From contig UZAN01039457.1 of the NCBI GenBank assembly GCA_900618425.1, positions 140,622 to 170,495 on the forward strand: a stretch of DNA of 29,874 nt. Direction: 5' to 3'. Within the stretch, counting starts at the first letter, position 1; each line of letters opens with the position of its first letter. The translations under genes were made by a program, and so were the position numbers. Below, piece by piece: positions 20,301 to 25,999 of the stretch. This stretch comes from Echinostoma caproni. Its lineage: Eukaryota > Platyhelminthes > Trematoda > Plagiorchiida > Echinostomatidae. The notes under the pieces were generated by a model. That model made no database searches, was not told where the DNA came from, and saw nothing but the letters and a program-made list of their open reading frames with translations.

Positions 20301-22432
20301 ATTCCCACTGAGTGAGTTTGTCGACGTTTAGAACACACGGTGAGGGGATAATTTTGGGCAAGCAACTTTGATAGTAGTTGTTTTCAAGTGAAAGAAAGTC
20401 ACTTGCTATCGAAAGTTCTCCGAAGACTACTGAATCGAGTTTTGATTAGAAAGTTGACAAACACCTCAAAAGAAACATTTTTTTTAAATTTTCGTTGCTG
20501 TGAAACTAGCGTATAGCCAATATAAAAACATCAACAACTTTCCAGAAACAGGGAGAAGGGCAATCGCCTGCTAGATGATTATGTTAACCAGCTGACGCGC
20601 CATAAACAAGATATCATAGTTCAATTAAAACAGAAACAGAAGTCGATCCCATCAACTCGATTTTCAATTTAATGCCTGGGTCCGGAACGCAGAGAGCTAA
20701 CGAAAAATGGCATTTAAGAGTGCAATATTTTTTCCCTCGAACTCGTCTGTGACAATGCAAAAATTCTGGTAGGGTATAATTGGAAAAATAATATCCGTCC
20801 GGAAACGAATGCCGGGTTCAGAAGCTAGACACCCTGGTGACTCCGAAACTAGATGAAAAATCATTTTCTCGTTTTGTTTAGATAAGCATATTTTATTCTT
20901 ACATGCACTAGACAGTACGTATGGTTTTGGATAAGAGTTTCAACTACTAATCAAAGTTATAGTTACGACAGGGACACAAAAAACAAGCATTTCTAACGAG
21001 TCCAAAAAAGGACGAAACAGCTATGCGTGCTCTTTGTCAGCCATCACATAAACTGCAATTCAATCGTATATGGAAGGAAAAACTATACAGTTTTCTATTG
21101 ATGACCAAAAAATCGACTCAGAAACTGAACACTGTGTTTAAACTAGGCCTAGGTGAAGATTATTGTGAGTTGCCACCGGGACTCGTACATGAAACGGTTG
21201 AACTTTTGAGATGCAGCTTATAGTTTGTTTCTTGTGCACTTTCACAGGAGAGATCGGGGTTTATGAAATGAAATATAGACTGTATATAGCACAGAGAAAA
21301 TGACACAGGTATCATAATCAAGTGCTTTCTTTGTTACTCTCATACTTAAATATCGGCTCAGGTCATCGTTAAGTGCATCAAAATGACAGTTGCTTACTGA
21401 AGCGGAGGATGTAAAGATTCAGCAACATCATAAGCACCGATAACTTTTGTTTTACATCGTCTCTGCATAAAAAAATATAAACACGAGCGTTTTTTAACTT
21501 GTACGATCATCGGAAAATAATTATCATTCGTATGCTAACTGGCGCCCTGAGCTTTATTATTACACACGTGTGATAAACAGCGGACGGGGAAAGCCACAGT
21601 CGCGAAGACCTGCTGTTCAGCGATGGAAACCGGAAGCCTCAGTCCCGGGGCTTGCAGTGGTGAACCACAGAGGCGCCGTTAGGTTAGACGTGGTACTGAG
21701 CCGGAAGACAACAAAACTGTCTACCACCAAAGTCGGGTGGCGGTGGCGAGGCCCAAACGTTGGACCACAGGGTCCGACTAAGGTGAAATCGTTTCACGAA
21801 TAACTAGAAAATGGGAAAGCTCAAAGAAATTGTTTAGCCGAGCAAGCCTAATGAGAATAATGCGCCTACCGATACAATAAGAAGGTTGAATTGGAGGAAA
21901 ACAAACCCATAAAAGACCTTCAAAATGCAAANATACTTACCTATGACCAACAAGAATGATCGGAGGTGCCTCAGTCGGGTACATTGCGAAGATGATCTTT
22001 ATTACATCTCTGAAATATTGACAGAAAATGAGCGAATATGGTGTACTTCGACAGGGTATCCACTGAAAGATCTTCATCATCTTGACAGCTGGTATCCCCA
22101 TGACCACGCATATCCACGGCTAAACACTGACACTTTACTTGCTCGGTAATTGTAGCCTGTAGTAAAAAGAATCAGTCGCAGATAAGAGAAACATGGACAA
22201 AAAACGGAAAACATACACTGAGCACAGCCCATGTTAGACCAGAAAATCCACCACCATGGATGAAAAACAGCAACGGCCCTTCAACTCCACGTCGATAAAT
22301 CCGAAAAGTCTGCCGCTAGAATTCTCACTGATAAAGCCAAAACTCACTCCCGATTCAAGCTCGATATCGTCACGAATGTTGAAGTATTCATTCCACCTTA
22401 CAGGATCATAACAAGTCGCTTGTCCGTGATCA
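291..22432 (-). CDS. PPME1: Protein phosphatase methylesterase 1, seven internal exons (partial gene)
   Basis: PPME1 demethylates the C-terminal leucine of the PP2A catalytic subunit and so controls PP2A holoenzyme assembly; it is a cytosolic/nuclear alpha/beta-hydrolase. Joining 22432-22348, 22315-22217, 22156-22047, 22009-21941, 9630-9545, 4713-4623 and 613-291 on the minus strand gives about 287 residues in one frame. Every internal junction is GT-AG and all split codons are restored correctly. Visible landmarks in order: W-x-x-YF near the N terminus, HGGGFSGLTWAVLS (oxyanion region), LAVDMRGHGDT, DLSVDTLSKDV, GHSMGG (nucleophile), IDVVEG (acid), FLRSRP, AIEWSV, QLRNLQSARVS, then an acidic loop. 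All match the known order in animal PPME1 (about 386 residues in human). The first exon and the C-terminal exons with the catalytic histidine are missing from the window. Identification is from remembered family motifs, but agreement across seven exons makes it firm. Confidence 0.96.
2390..2710. other. GC-richer block with long open frames on both strands
   Basis: Richer in G+C than its surroundings. It carries a 93-codon plus-strand frame (2426-2707) and overlapping minus-strand frames of 63 and 86 codons. No motif or family is recognised. It is probably part of an old dispersed repeat, because it lies just upstream of an R1 copy, but a coding origin cannot be excluded. Confidence 0.3.
2889..3115 (+). 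repeat. R1 dispersed repeat, copy A
   Basis: Aligns by eye with 21548-21782 over about 230 bp at roughly three-quarters identity. Shared blocks include a TTATTACACAC start, GATGGAAACCGG, a purine/cytosine run around CCCGGGACTTG, and GTCTACCACCAA-like sequence near the 3' end. No coding motif is seen. I do not recognise the family; it behaves like a short non-autonomous element. A single N lies inside it at 2898. Confidence 0.7.
3291..3599 (-). other. Unrecognised minus-strand ORF, about 102-110 codons
   Basis: Open from a stop about 30 nt upstream of 3599 to a TGA near 3291. It begins at a TTG codon, with no nearby upstream ATG. The predicted peptide is mixed polar and hydrophobic, with VDFAVTGSLLARLNML in the middle and an Ile/Tyr-rich C-terminal third. 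No signal peptide or catalytic motif is visible. It lies inside PPME1 intron 7 on the same strand. It may be a chance frame, a retropseudogene or a transposon remnant. Confidence 0.2.
4075..4215 (+). pseudogene. Probable non-LTR reverse transcriptase remnant
   Basis: At about 4160-4215 the plus strand encodes FSVGAPQGAILCFCLFPLF, resembling the G-x-PQG-x-x-x-x-P-x-LF motif (RT domain B/4) of CR1/Jockey-type LINEs. Upstream, VYIENQVVIKTEWKYR could be the preceding RT segment. The stretch is short and degraded and belongs to a different LINE class from the RTE copies elsewhere in this window. Confidence 0.45.
4252..4327 (+). repeat. tRNA-like SINE or tRNA pseudogene remnant
   Basis: An A-box-like TGCTGGAGTGGG and a B-box-like GAGTTCGAATCCCACC lie about 50 nt apart, the spacing in tRNA genes. 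The ends (GGCAGTGATG and CATCGCCGCC) can pair with about two mismatches like an acceptor stem. The T-arm stem is imperfect, so I see a relic, not a functional tRNA, and assign no isotype. Confidence 0.4.
4623..4713 (-). CDS. PPME1: PPME1 exon 7
   Basis: 91 nt: two bases, 29 codons, two bases. It encodes SALNSLQGMTAFLRSRP, then a serine-rich turn and QAIEW, matching the PPME1 helix that follows the catalytic aspartate. The acceptor is TCTTATAG and the donor GTGAGT. The terminal AG plus T of the next exon restores serine (AIEWSV). Confidence 0.95.
4714..9544 (-). other. PPME1 intron 6 (about 4.8 kb)
   Basis: Bounded by GTGAGT at 9544 and TCTTATAG at 4714. Besides the inverted R1 copy at 5245-5395 and a short TCTCTCTCTGTCTGTC run near 7061-7083, I recognise no gene, RNA or named element. 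Several frames of 60-119 codons exist (for example 6816-7175 plus, 8593-8871 plus) but none shows a recognisable motif. Confidence 0.85.
5245..5395 (-). repeat. R1 dispersed repeat, copy C (inverted, 3' part)
   Basis: The reverse complement aligns with the 3' half of the copies at 2889 and 21548. Shared features are GGAG-x-GACGAGCCACA, ACCGGAAGA, a TCTACCA run and GGCGGTGG near the end. It is shorter and more diverged than copies A and B. Confidence 0.5.
9545..9630 (-). CDS. PPME1: PPME1 exon 6 (nucleophile elbow and catalytic acid)
   Basis: 86 nt: C completes the serine codon AGC, 28 codons follow, then one G. It encodes MGGAVAVHVAHK, completing GHSMGG, then IPSLAGLVVIDVVE with the aspartate that corresponds to the catalytic acid of human PPME1. 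The acceptor is ATTTTCAG and the donor GTGAGT. The last G joins GT of the next exon to make glycine, giving IDVVEG. Confidence 0.96.
11531..12055 (-). other. Unrecognised minus-strand ORF, 174 codons
   Basis: This is the longest open frame in the PPME1 introns and lies on the PPME1 strand. The first ATG is at about 12046. The first 70 residues are hydrophobic and aromatic. The C-terminal 100 look more like real protein, with SWLELSYVQFHF, HMIVNLIETPNEEEARSD and a Gly/Tyr/Cys-containing end. A pyrimidine-rich tract ending in CTACCGCAG near 11845 could act as an acceptor before this better-looking part, which ends in a TAG stop. I recognise no family. It could be a terminal exon of a nested gene, a degenerate transposon or a chance frame. 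Confidence 0.25.
12915..12983 (+). repeat. Left terminal inverted repeat of the Tc1/mariner element
   Basis: Contains AGAGCCGTAATGTGAAATTT and ATCCTTAATTTTAACG, which occur in reverse complement at 14163-14219 with few changes. Confidence 0.8.
13220..14010 (+). pseudogene. Tc1/mariner transposase pseudogene
   Basis: Conceptual fragments appear in the right order with stops and frameshifts. An N-terminal RKRLTDNE segment and an HTH-like region with NRFRSYCDTI come first, then KALTTFQTKRLIAN. SNEKKFNLDG (13630-13660) resembles the family's F-S-DE-KKF-x-LDG motif with its first catalytic aspartate. HNSHRIKCWLLSHDIKTM follows, then CSPDLNPIENTWAI at about 13947-13990, the hallmark SPDLNPIE motif. 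The usual QDNAP-H stretch is altered to RDIAVVH, and the first catalytic Asp appears replaced by Asn. Stops include a TGA shortly after the KKFNLDG motif and a TAA after the C-terminal block. It cannot encode an active enzyme. Confidence 0.9.
14160..14224 (-). repeat. Right terminal inverted repeat of the Tc1/mariner element
   Basis: Reverse complement of the left end at 12915-12983, including the uninterrupted 16-base core ATCCTTAATTTTAACG when read on the minus strand. Confidence 0.8.
14328..14361. repeat. (AT)n microsatellite
   Basis: About 34 bp of alternating A and T with one interrupting C, just outside the right end of the Tc1/mariner element. Confidence 0.95.
14370..14800. other. GC-richer repeat-like block, family not recognised
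   Basis: Composition changes sharply from the flanking AT-rich intron. Frames on the plus strand are short (80-84 codons) and carry no motif. It directly precedes an RTE 3' end at 14860 and may be another piece of a LINE, but I cannot align it to the RTE copies in this window. Confidence 0.3.
14860..15070 (+). mobile_element. RTE-type LINE fragment, ORF C terminus and 3' UTR
   Basis: The plus strand encodes DSVIGWLKTLKDMTSNR, like the terminal RWLETL-x-DM segment of RTE proteins. The following 130 bp match 29360-29490 (GATAGCAGTGGCGTTCTT, CAGAATGCTTGAA, AGAGGTTGATCTTCTT). 5' truncated. Confidence 0.7.
16680..17690 (-). mobile_element. RTE-type LINE fragment, RT C-terminal third and 3' UTR
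   Basis: Three consecutive minus-strand frames joined by frameshifts cover the C-terminal part of an RTE polyprotein. At 17665-17258 are MRFAPSKCKMSQD, VEKFCYMGSYVSPGGRV and LRHLWRRRNIRLSVSGRVY; at 17254-16997 FKHRCLRSIARVGW, SNAEVRRRVLG and LRWLGHVLCM; at 17042-16854 VGPVRLPGWGPRD and YRWLETLSDSG. The endonuclease and catalytic YADD region are missing, so it is 5' truncated. The 3' UTR to about 16680 resembles 26510-26650. Confidence 0.88.
19165..19260 (+). repeat. R1 dispersed repeat, copy D (partial)
   Basis: Shares GAGGACTTGCTGTT, ACCCTAACCCTAGGATTTGG and the CCA-ACCACGTGAGGCTCC end with R1 copies A and B, at clearly lower identity. Confidence 0.5.
19560..19800 (-). mobile_element. Degraded RTE-type LINE fragment
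   Basis: The minus strand encodes IGHVLHVPSNRLTP, matching the RWLGHVLRM-P-x-x-R motif near the RTE C terminus, with frameshifts on both sides. The nucleotides around 19740-19790 also align with 17085-17145. More decayed than the fragment at 16680. Confidence 0.55.
19818..19830. repeat. Short (CA)n run
   Basis: About six to seven CA units. Confidence 0.8.
21548..21782 (+). repeat. R1 dispersed repeat, copy B
   Basis: The best-preserved copy, aligned with 2889-3115. It holds TTATTACACACGTGTGATAA, GATGGAAACCGGAAGCC, CCCGGGGCTTGCAGTGG and GGGTGGCGGTGGCGAGGCCC. It contains an open 77-codon plus-strand frame, but the other copies do not keep it, so coding is unlikely. Confidence 0.7.
21941..22009 (-). 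CDS. PPME1: PPME1 exon 5 (up to the nucleophile serine)
   Basis: 69 nt: one base, 22 codons, then two bases. It encodes DVIKIIFAMYPTEAPPIILV followed by GH and ends with AG, the first two bases of the catalytic serine codon. The donor is a consensus GTAAGTAT. The AMY and PPxxLxGH spacing agrees with PPME1. The third serine base comes from the exon at 9630, about 12.3 kb away. Confidence 0.95.
22010..22046 (-). other. 37-nt PPME1 micro-intron
   Basis: GTACAC donor, TTTCAG acceptor, pyrimidine-rich 3' half. It splits the lysine codon AA|A. Removing it restores the contiguous family motif LSxxxxKDV. Confidence 0.92.
22047..22156 (-). CDS. PPME1: PPME1 exon 4
   Basis: 36 codons plus two bases of a split lysine codon. 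It encodes a segment containing CQCLAVDMRGHGDT, the alpha/beta-hydrolase strand with the D-x-R-x-H-G signature that follows the oxyanion region, then an acidic stretch and LSVDTLSK. The acceptor is CTACAG and the donor GTACAC, a weaker GT site that is supported by the exact restoration of Lys-Asp-Val in the next exon. Confidence 0.95.
22157..22216 (-). other. 60-nt PPME1 intron
   Basis: GTATGT donor and a T-rich tract ending in CTACAG. Both flanking exons are in phase 0. Reading through it would interrupt the PPME1 homology. Confidence 0.9.
22217..22315 (-). CDS. PPME1: PPME1 exon 3 (oxyanion-hole region)
   Basis: Exactly 33 codons in phase 0 at both ends. It encodes the TFRIYRRG strand, then GPLLFFIHGGGFSGLTWA. 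The HGGG motif follows a hydrophobic beta strand, as in the alpha/beta-hydrolase oxyanion hole, and the downstream S/T-W-A-V segment is characteristic of PPME1 rather than of other hydrolases. The donor is GTATGT at 22216. This exon was the clearest entry point for recognising the gene. Confidence 0.96.
22316..22347 (-). other. 32-nt PPME1 micro-intron
   Basis: The sequence starts GTGAGT and ends TTCTAG on the minus strand. Reading through it gives an open frame but one unlike PPME1. Removing exactly these 32 nt joins ELESG to RQTFRIYRRG in the family's expected order and spacing. Introns this short are known near the 5' ends of schistosome genes. Confidence 0.92.
22348..22432 (-). CDS. PPME1: PPME1 exon 2 (N-terminal region)
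   Basis: 85 nt: one base completing a split codon, then 28 codons. It contains YDPVRWNEYF, matching the conserved PPME1 N-terminal segment with Pro, Trp and Tyr-Phe, followed by DDIELESG. The acceptor is a pyrimidine-rich run ending in TATTCAG just upstream. The donor is GTGAGT at 22347. The frame stays open a little further upstream but has only a TTG there, no convincing ATG, so I treat this as an internal exon. I could not identify the preceding exon with the start codon. Confidence 0.93.
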
Positions 22433-22900
22433 CTGAATAGGATAGAAGAATTCAAAAGGTTCAGTTTAATAGGATGTTGGGGCAAAGAAACTCAAATATA
22501 AATGAGATCGCACATCAAAACCATCATGGCTACTTGAGCACATTGAACGCAACGGTTGACTGTGATACGATGGTTAAGATTTCAAGTGGGTCATAAATGT
22601 GAAGAAGCAAACATGGTTGAAGAGCAGGGACGAATAGTAGTTGAATGTTATAAAAACGAACGACTCTGTGTGATAAACATTTCAACAGGTTGAGCCAAAA
22701 TGTAACAGGAGGCTTTTGAGACTCACACAAAAGACCGAAAACCCCAGCTCCGGAGCTTGAAAATTTTACCTACGTAAAACCTCAATAGAACAAACGCGCT
22801 TCTGCACCAAATTTTACTATTGCTATCCACAGGGCATCTAGTGCCATTTGGATAGATAAGTTTAATGGACAGTAAGGAAACCTTTTAAACTTCGATTACG
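22433..22900. other. PPME1 upstream intron or 5' region
   Basis: Lies upstream of the acceptor of exon 2. I looked for a coding first exon with ATG and donor in the right phase and found none I could defend. A weak R1-like stretch occurs at about 22725-22790 on the plus strand (GACCGAAAACCCCAGCTCC then GGAGCTTG). Confidence 0.5.
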
Positions 22901-22929
22901 AGCAGGAACACACTGTTCCGATTCTGGTA

Positions 22930-23090
22930 GTTTCTACAAGATTGGGTGTCATCTACCACGGCTCTGATACTTCATGGTCAAGAATTAGCTATCGAGGAAT
23001 GTTTCCCATGATCATGTAGTTAGGTGACAAATGACGGCAGCATTGTGAATAAGGTAACTGCCCATATTTTCAAGGCACGCACAGTGTGAA
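22930..23090 (+). mobile_element. Old RTE fragment, plus orientation
   Basis: Aligns with 28875-29025 of the downstream plus-strand RTE copy, including GTGACAAATGACGG and TAACTGCCCATATTTTCAAGG. It is strongly diverged. It breaks at about 23090, where a minus-strand RTE copy begins at the next codons of the same gene region. Confidence 0.65.
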
Positions 23091-23485
23091 AAGTCGCATC
23101 TACGCCAAAGGTGTTTTAATCATGCGTGTGCTACTCGAGCCTTGGAAATGCGGGCGGTTATCTCCTTTGCTGCACTACCGTCATTGGTCACGCAACTACC
23201 AAAGCAGTGAAAGTAATCCACGGTAACCAATTCCTGGCCATTAAGTTTCAAAGCAGGAGTAGGCGACCCCAGTCCTGCAGCATCACTACACTTTGAAGAT
23301 GCAAAGCACACACCGAATGCATCAACCGCACATGTTGGTCTATCAAGTGCGCCTTGTGCGTCCTCCAAACATTCGAACGAACAGATGATGTCATCGGCGT
23401 ACTCCAAATCTCAGGTTCTCTCCAACCACCCATTCAAAACCTACGATTTGAAGACCACTTAGTGCGCTCTCCAGTATGCCAGACC

Positions 23486-25362
23486 AAATTGAACAGGAAC
23501 GGCGAAAGAGGGCACCCTTGACGAACACCGCTGCTGGTGAGGAATGGCCTACTTAGTTCGTTGTAAACCCTTACACGACCGGAGGTATGTGAGTACAGTG
23601 ACCTCAGTAGGTTAACGTACTTCTGGGGCATTCCTTTTCGAAGAAAGGAGCCCATCAGAGCTTCGCGGTCAACTTAGTCGAAGGCTCCTTTCAGGTCAAG
23701 GAACACTGCGATCGTTGGTCGACGGTGAGTATGACGCAGCTCAAGGATCTGACGCAGCGTAAAAATTTGATCAATACATCCACGGCCAGGCCGGAATCCG
23801 GCCTGCTGTTCACGGATGTTGGTCTCTCTTAACGGCATCAGACGTCGAAGTATGACCAAAGCTAGCACTTTGGTGGCGATCGGTGGTTTTCGCAATCGTT
23901 GCGAGATCCTTTCTTGAAAATGGGAACGATCAGTGACTGGCCCCAAGATGAAGGAATGTGTTCTTGCGTCCAAATGTTGCACAGTTAAGTTGTAATAGAG
24001 CTTACGAGGTTATCATCTCGCATCTTGAAAAGAGTGCGAAGGAGCCAATCCGGTCCTGCTGCATTTCCTCGCTTCAGAGATTGAATGCAAGACCGAACAT
24101 CCATTTATTCTGGAGGGTCGCATGTCACCGCCCATGGAGCTTCAGCTGCGGATGATGCAACCTGATTAGAGGCAGGCCAGGTGAACTGTTCGCTGAAGTA
24201 CTCTGCCCAGCAATCAAGTCGTTGATCCCTATTGTGAATAGCTCGTCCCCTCTTATCGCACTGTTTCACTAACTGGAGTTCGCCGACCTCCCGTATTGCG
24301 TATCAGTCCGAACAATCTTTGACTATTCCCCGATGCAGCCGCTACTTCCATTTCACTGGCTATTGTTGCCCACCAGTTCTCGCGGTCCTTTTTGAGGCTC
24401 TTCGTGAGCCTATGTTGTAGCTGCCACCTAACTCTTTTTTGATCCTGGCAGGTCGAGATTTGACGTTTTTTATCCGTCAGGGCTACTGACTCATCAGATA
24501 TGGAATTCCTCCGACGGGCTTGAGGCTCAGACTCACAAGCAACTCTCGCTGCGGAATGCATTGCTCGCCTAATCTGATCCCGCTGCTCGTTTAAATCATC
24601 ACGTTGAGGTGTGTTTAGCTCACGCACTAGTTCTAACTTATACCGTGCACGAACGGCTGGGACAGATAGTCGATGATGAGCTATCCCAGTTTGCTGGTTT
24701 TTCGTCGACCAGTCAACCGAAGAGTGAACTGCATCAGAACTAATGCGTGGTCAGACTCAACGCAGGTGGTCCAATAGGACCTACAATTGTGCACTCAACC
24801 ACGCCAACGGTAACTTACTGCTATGTGGTCGATTTGAGTTAGCGTACCAGTTGAACTGGAGCGCCACGTTGCTGTCCGTCCAGAGCTGTATCGAAAGTTG
24901 TTGCTTGCTAGGAACAGATGGTCTGCGCAGAACTGAAGAATTCGATCGCCGTTATCTGTTCGTTGGCTGAGAAGAGCACAACTTTCACCTAGGCAAGCTT
25001 CTGATGCTCAAAGTTTTTCAACCTGCGCGTTGAAGTCACTTGCAAGTACAACTATGTCGGAGCTTCGACTCATCCGAATGAGATCGATGAGTTTGTCGTA
25101 GAAGGCGTCCTGTTGGTTATCAGAACTGCATTTGGTCGGTGCATATGCTGATACGATAAACAAGCACCTTTTAGTGTTGCTTCCATTCCGGACGCTGATT
25201 GAACCCTGGGGATGCACTGCACATAAACGACTGTTGACGGGGATCCAATCGATTAGAGAGGACTCCGCCCTGTTGCTGAGTACAATACCTACCCCACGTT
25301 GACTTACTGAACGAGCTTCATTGTTGCCTGATGTGAGAAGAATGTCTGGATCTTATAGGTCC
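23486..25362 (-). repeat. Left arm of a 1,877-bp inverted repeat
   Basis: Each position p pairs with 52156-p in the right arm with no indel across all the landmarks I compared. I found one substitution (23583 versus 28573). The arm ends at the single N at 25363 on one side and at an abrupt drop in identity on the other. Confidence 0.93.
25088..25324. repeat. Direct duplication flanking an N, first copy
   Basis: Identical by eye to 25364-25600 (offset 276) over 237 bp. The similarity continues about 13 bp further with two mismatches. The sequence is RTE endonuclease-coding on the minus strand. Confidence 0.95.
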
Positions 25363-25363
25363 N
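25363..25363. other. Single N, probable collapsed assembly gap
   Basis: One ambiguous base lies between two copies of the same 237-bp sequence and exactly at the inner end of the left inverted-repeat arm. Other lone Ns are at 2386 (inside a repeated AACCCAGAA), 2898 and 21932. Confidence 0.85.
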
Positions 25364-25600
25364 TGAGTTTGTCGTAGAAGGCGTCCTGTTGGTTATCAGA
25401 ACTGCATTTGGTCGGTGCATATGCTGATACGATAAACAAGCACCTTTTAGTGTTGCTTCCATTCCGGACGCTGATTGAACCCTGGGGATGCACTGCACAT
25501 AAACGACTGTTGACGGGGATCCAATCGATTAGAGAGGACTCCGCCCTGTTGCTGAGTACAATACCTACCCCACGTTGACTTACTGAACGAGCTTCATTGT
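25364..25600. repeat. Direct duplication flanking an N, second copy
   Basis: Second copy of 25088-25324. Here the sequence continues into a fuller endonuclease-coding region instead of ending at the chimeric junction. Confidence 0.95.
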
Positions 25601-25835
25601 CGCCTGATGTGCGAAGTACGTATCTCGTCGACAAATCTGGCGCGCTGAAGTGGCTTAAAGTAGTAGGATCCTGGATCCGAGTTTCCGACACGTGGCAAAT
25701 ATCGATTCCCAAGGAGTGCATTGTACGAGCCAGACAAGCTTGTTGTCCTAGCTGCATCAAAGTCCTCACGTTGAAGGCCCCCAGATTCAGTGATTGACGA
25801 GGCTTTAGAATCTGCCATTCATTCCCTGGATTACA
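25364..25835 (-). pseudogene. RTE apurinic-type endonuclease domain fragment
   Basis: On the minus strand, SLNLGAFNVRTLMQLGQ is followed by IDICHVSETRIQD, then GVGIVLSNRAESSLIDW and CLFIVSAYAPTKCSSD. These are the N-terminal strands of the APE-like endonuclease that nicks target DNA, including the N-V-R-T and S-E-T-R motifs that hold metal-binding residues. The frame is open through this part, then runs into the N at 25363. It is probably the 5' part of an RTE copy distinct from the inverted-repeat arms. Confidence 0.85.
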
Positions 25836-25985
25836 GCTTTCTCTGTCTCTACACTTTTCTACCCACCAATTCTCGCGGTCATTCCTCAGACTCTTAATGA
25901 GCTGGCGTGCTGTGTCCAATGTGGCATCAGGAGGGTTCTGCGGGCGTCTAGCAGGGCAGCCGAGGTCGACGAGATCCATCGTTTG
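25836..25985 (-). mobile_element. RTE linker-region fragment fused in front of an endonuclease
   Basis: RQLIKSLRNDRENWWVEK here resembles RLTKSLKKDRENWWATIA of the linker between endonuclease and RT (at 24370-24410 minus), yet it lies upstream of an endonuclease start in the same frame. The order is not the normal one for a single element. Confidence 0.6.
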
Positions 25986-25999
25986 TGTTTGGAGCTTAC

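Larger units (their letters stand above)
9631..21940 (-). other. PPME1 intron 5 (about 12.3 kb)
   Basis: Bounded by GTAAGTAT at 21940 and ATTTTCAG at 9631, and it interrupts the catalytic serine codon. It hosts an unrecognised ORF (11531-12055), a Tc1/mariner element (12911-14225), an AT microsatellite, RTE fragments at 14860-15070, 16680-17690 and 19560-19800, and R1 copies at 19165-19260 and 21548-21782. In 9660-11520, 15240-16670, 17700-19160 and 20100-21540 I see nothing I can name. Confidence 0.85.
23091..25362 (-). mobile_element. RTE-type LINE, minus copy (broken)
   Basis: Read on the minus strand it runs from an endonuclease C-terminal part (AYAPTKCSSD, LASDFNAQVEKL) through a linker (RLTKSLKKDRENWWA) to reverse transcriptase. 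RT motifs are QQAGFRPGRGCIDQI, AVFLDLKGAFD (motif A, first catalytic Asp), SSGVRQGCPLSPFLFN (motif B) and EYADDI (motif C, catalytic Asp pair) near 23400. Stops interrupt it after VEKL and directly after GAFD. From 23486 to 25362 it is nearly identical to the plus copy; below 23486 it belongs to an older, diverged copy. RTE proteins prime reverse transcription at nicked target DNA; this one is dead. Confidence 0.9.

Noticed and set aside
22234..22485. A single 83-codon minus-strand ORF as the coding unit
   Set aside because: Its downstream half does not match PPME1, whereas removing a 32-nt GT-AG intron restores the family motif HGGG in the correct frame. The apparent start is TTG.
22433..22760. 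A first coding exon of PPME1
   Set aside because: ATG codons occur, but none leads in the right phase to a convincing donor with PPME1-like N-terminal sequence, so I left the 5' end open.
24743..24970. 75-codon plus-strand ORF, repeated at 27186-27413 minus
   Set aside because: Its presence at two places only reflects the inverted repeat. It is antisense to the RTE endonuclease C-terminal part.
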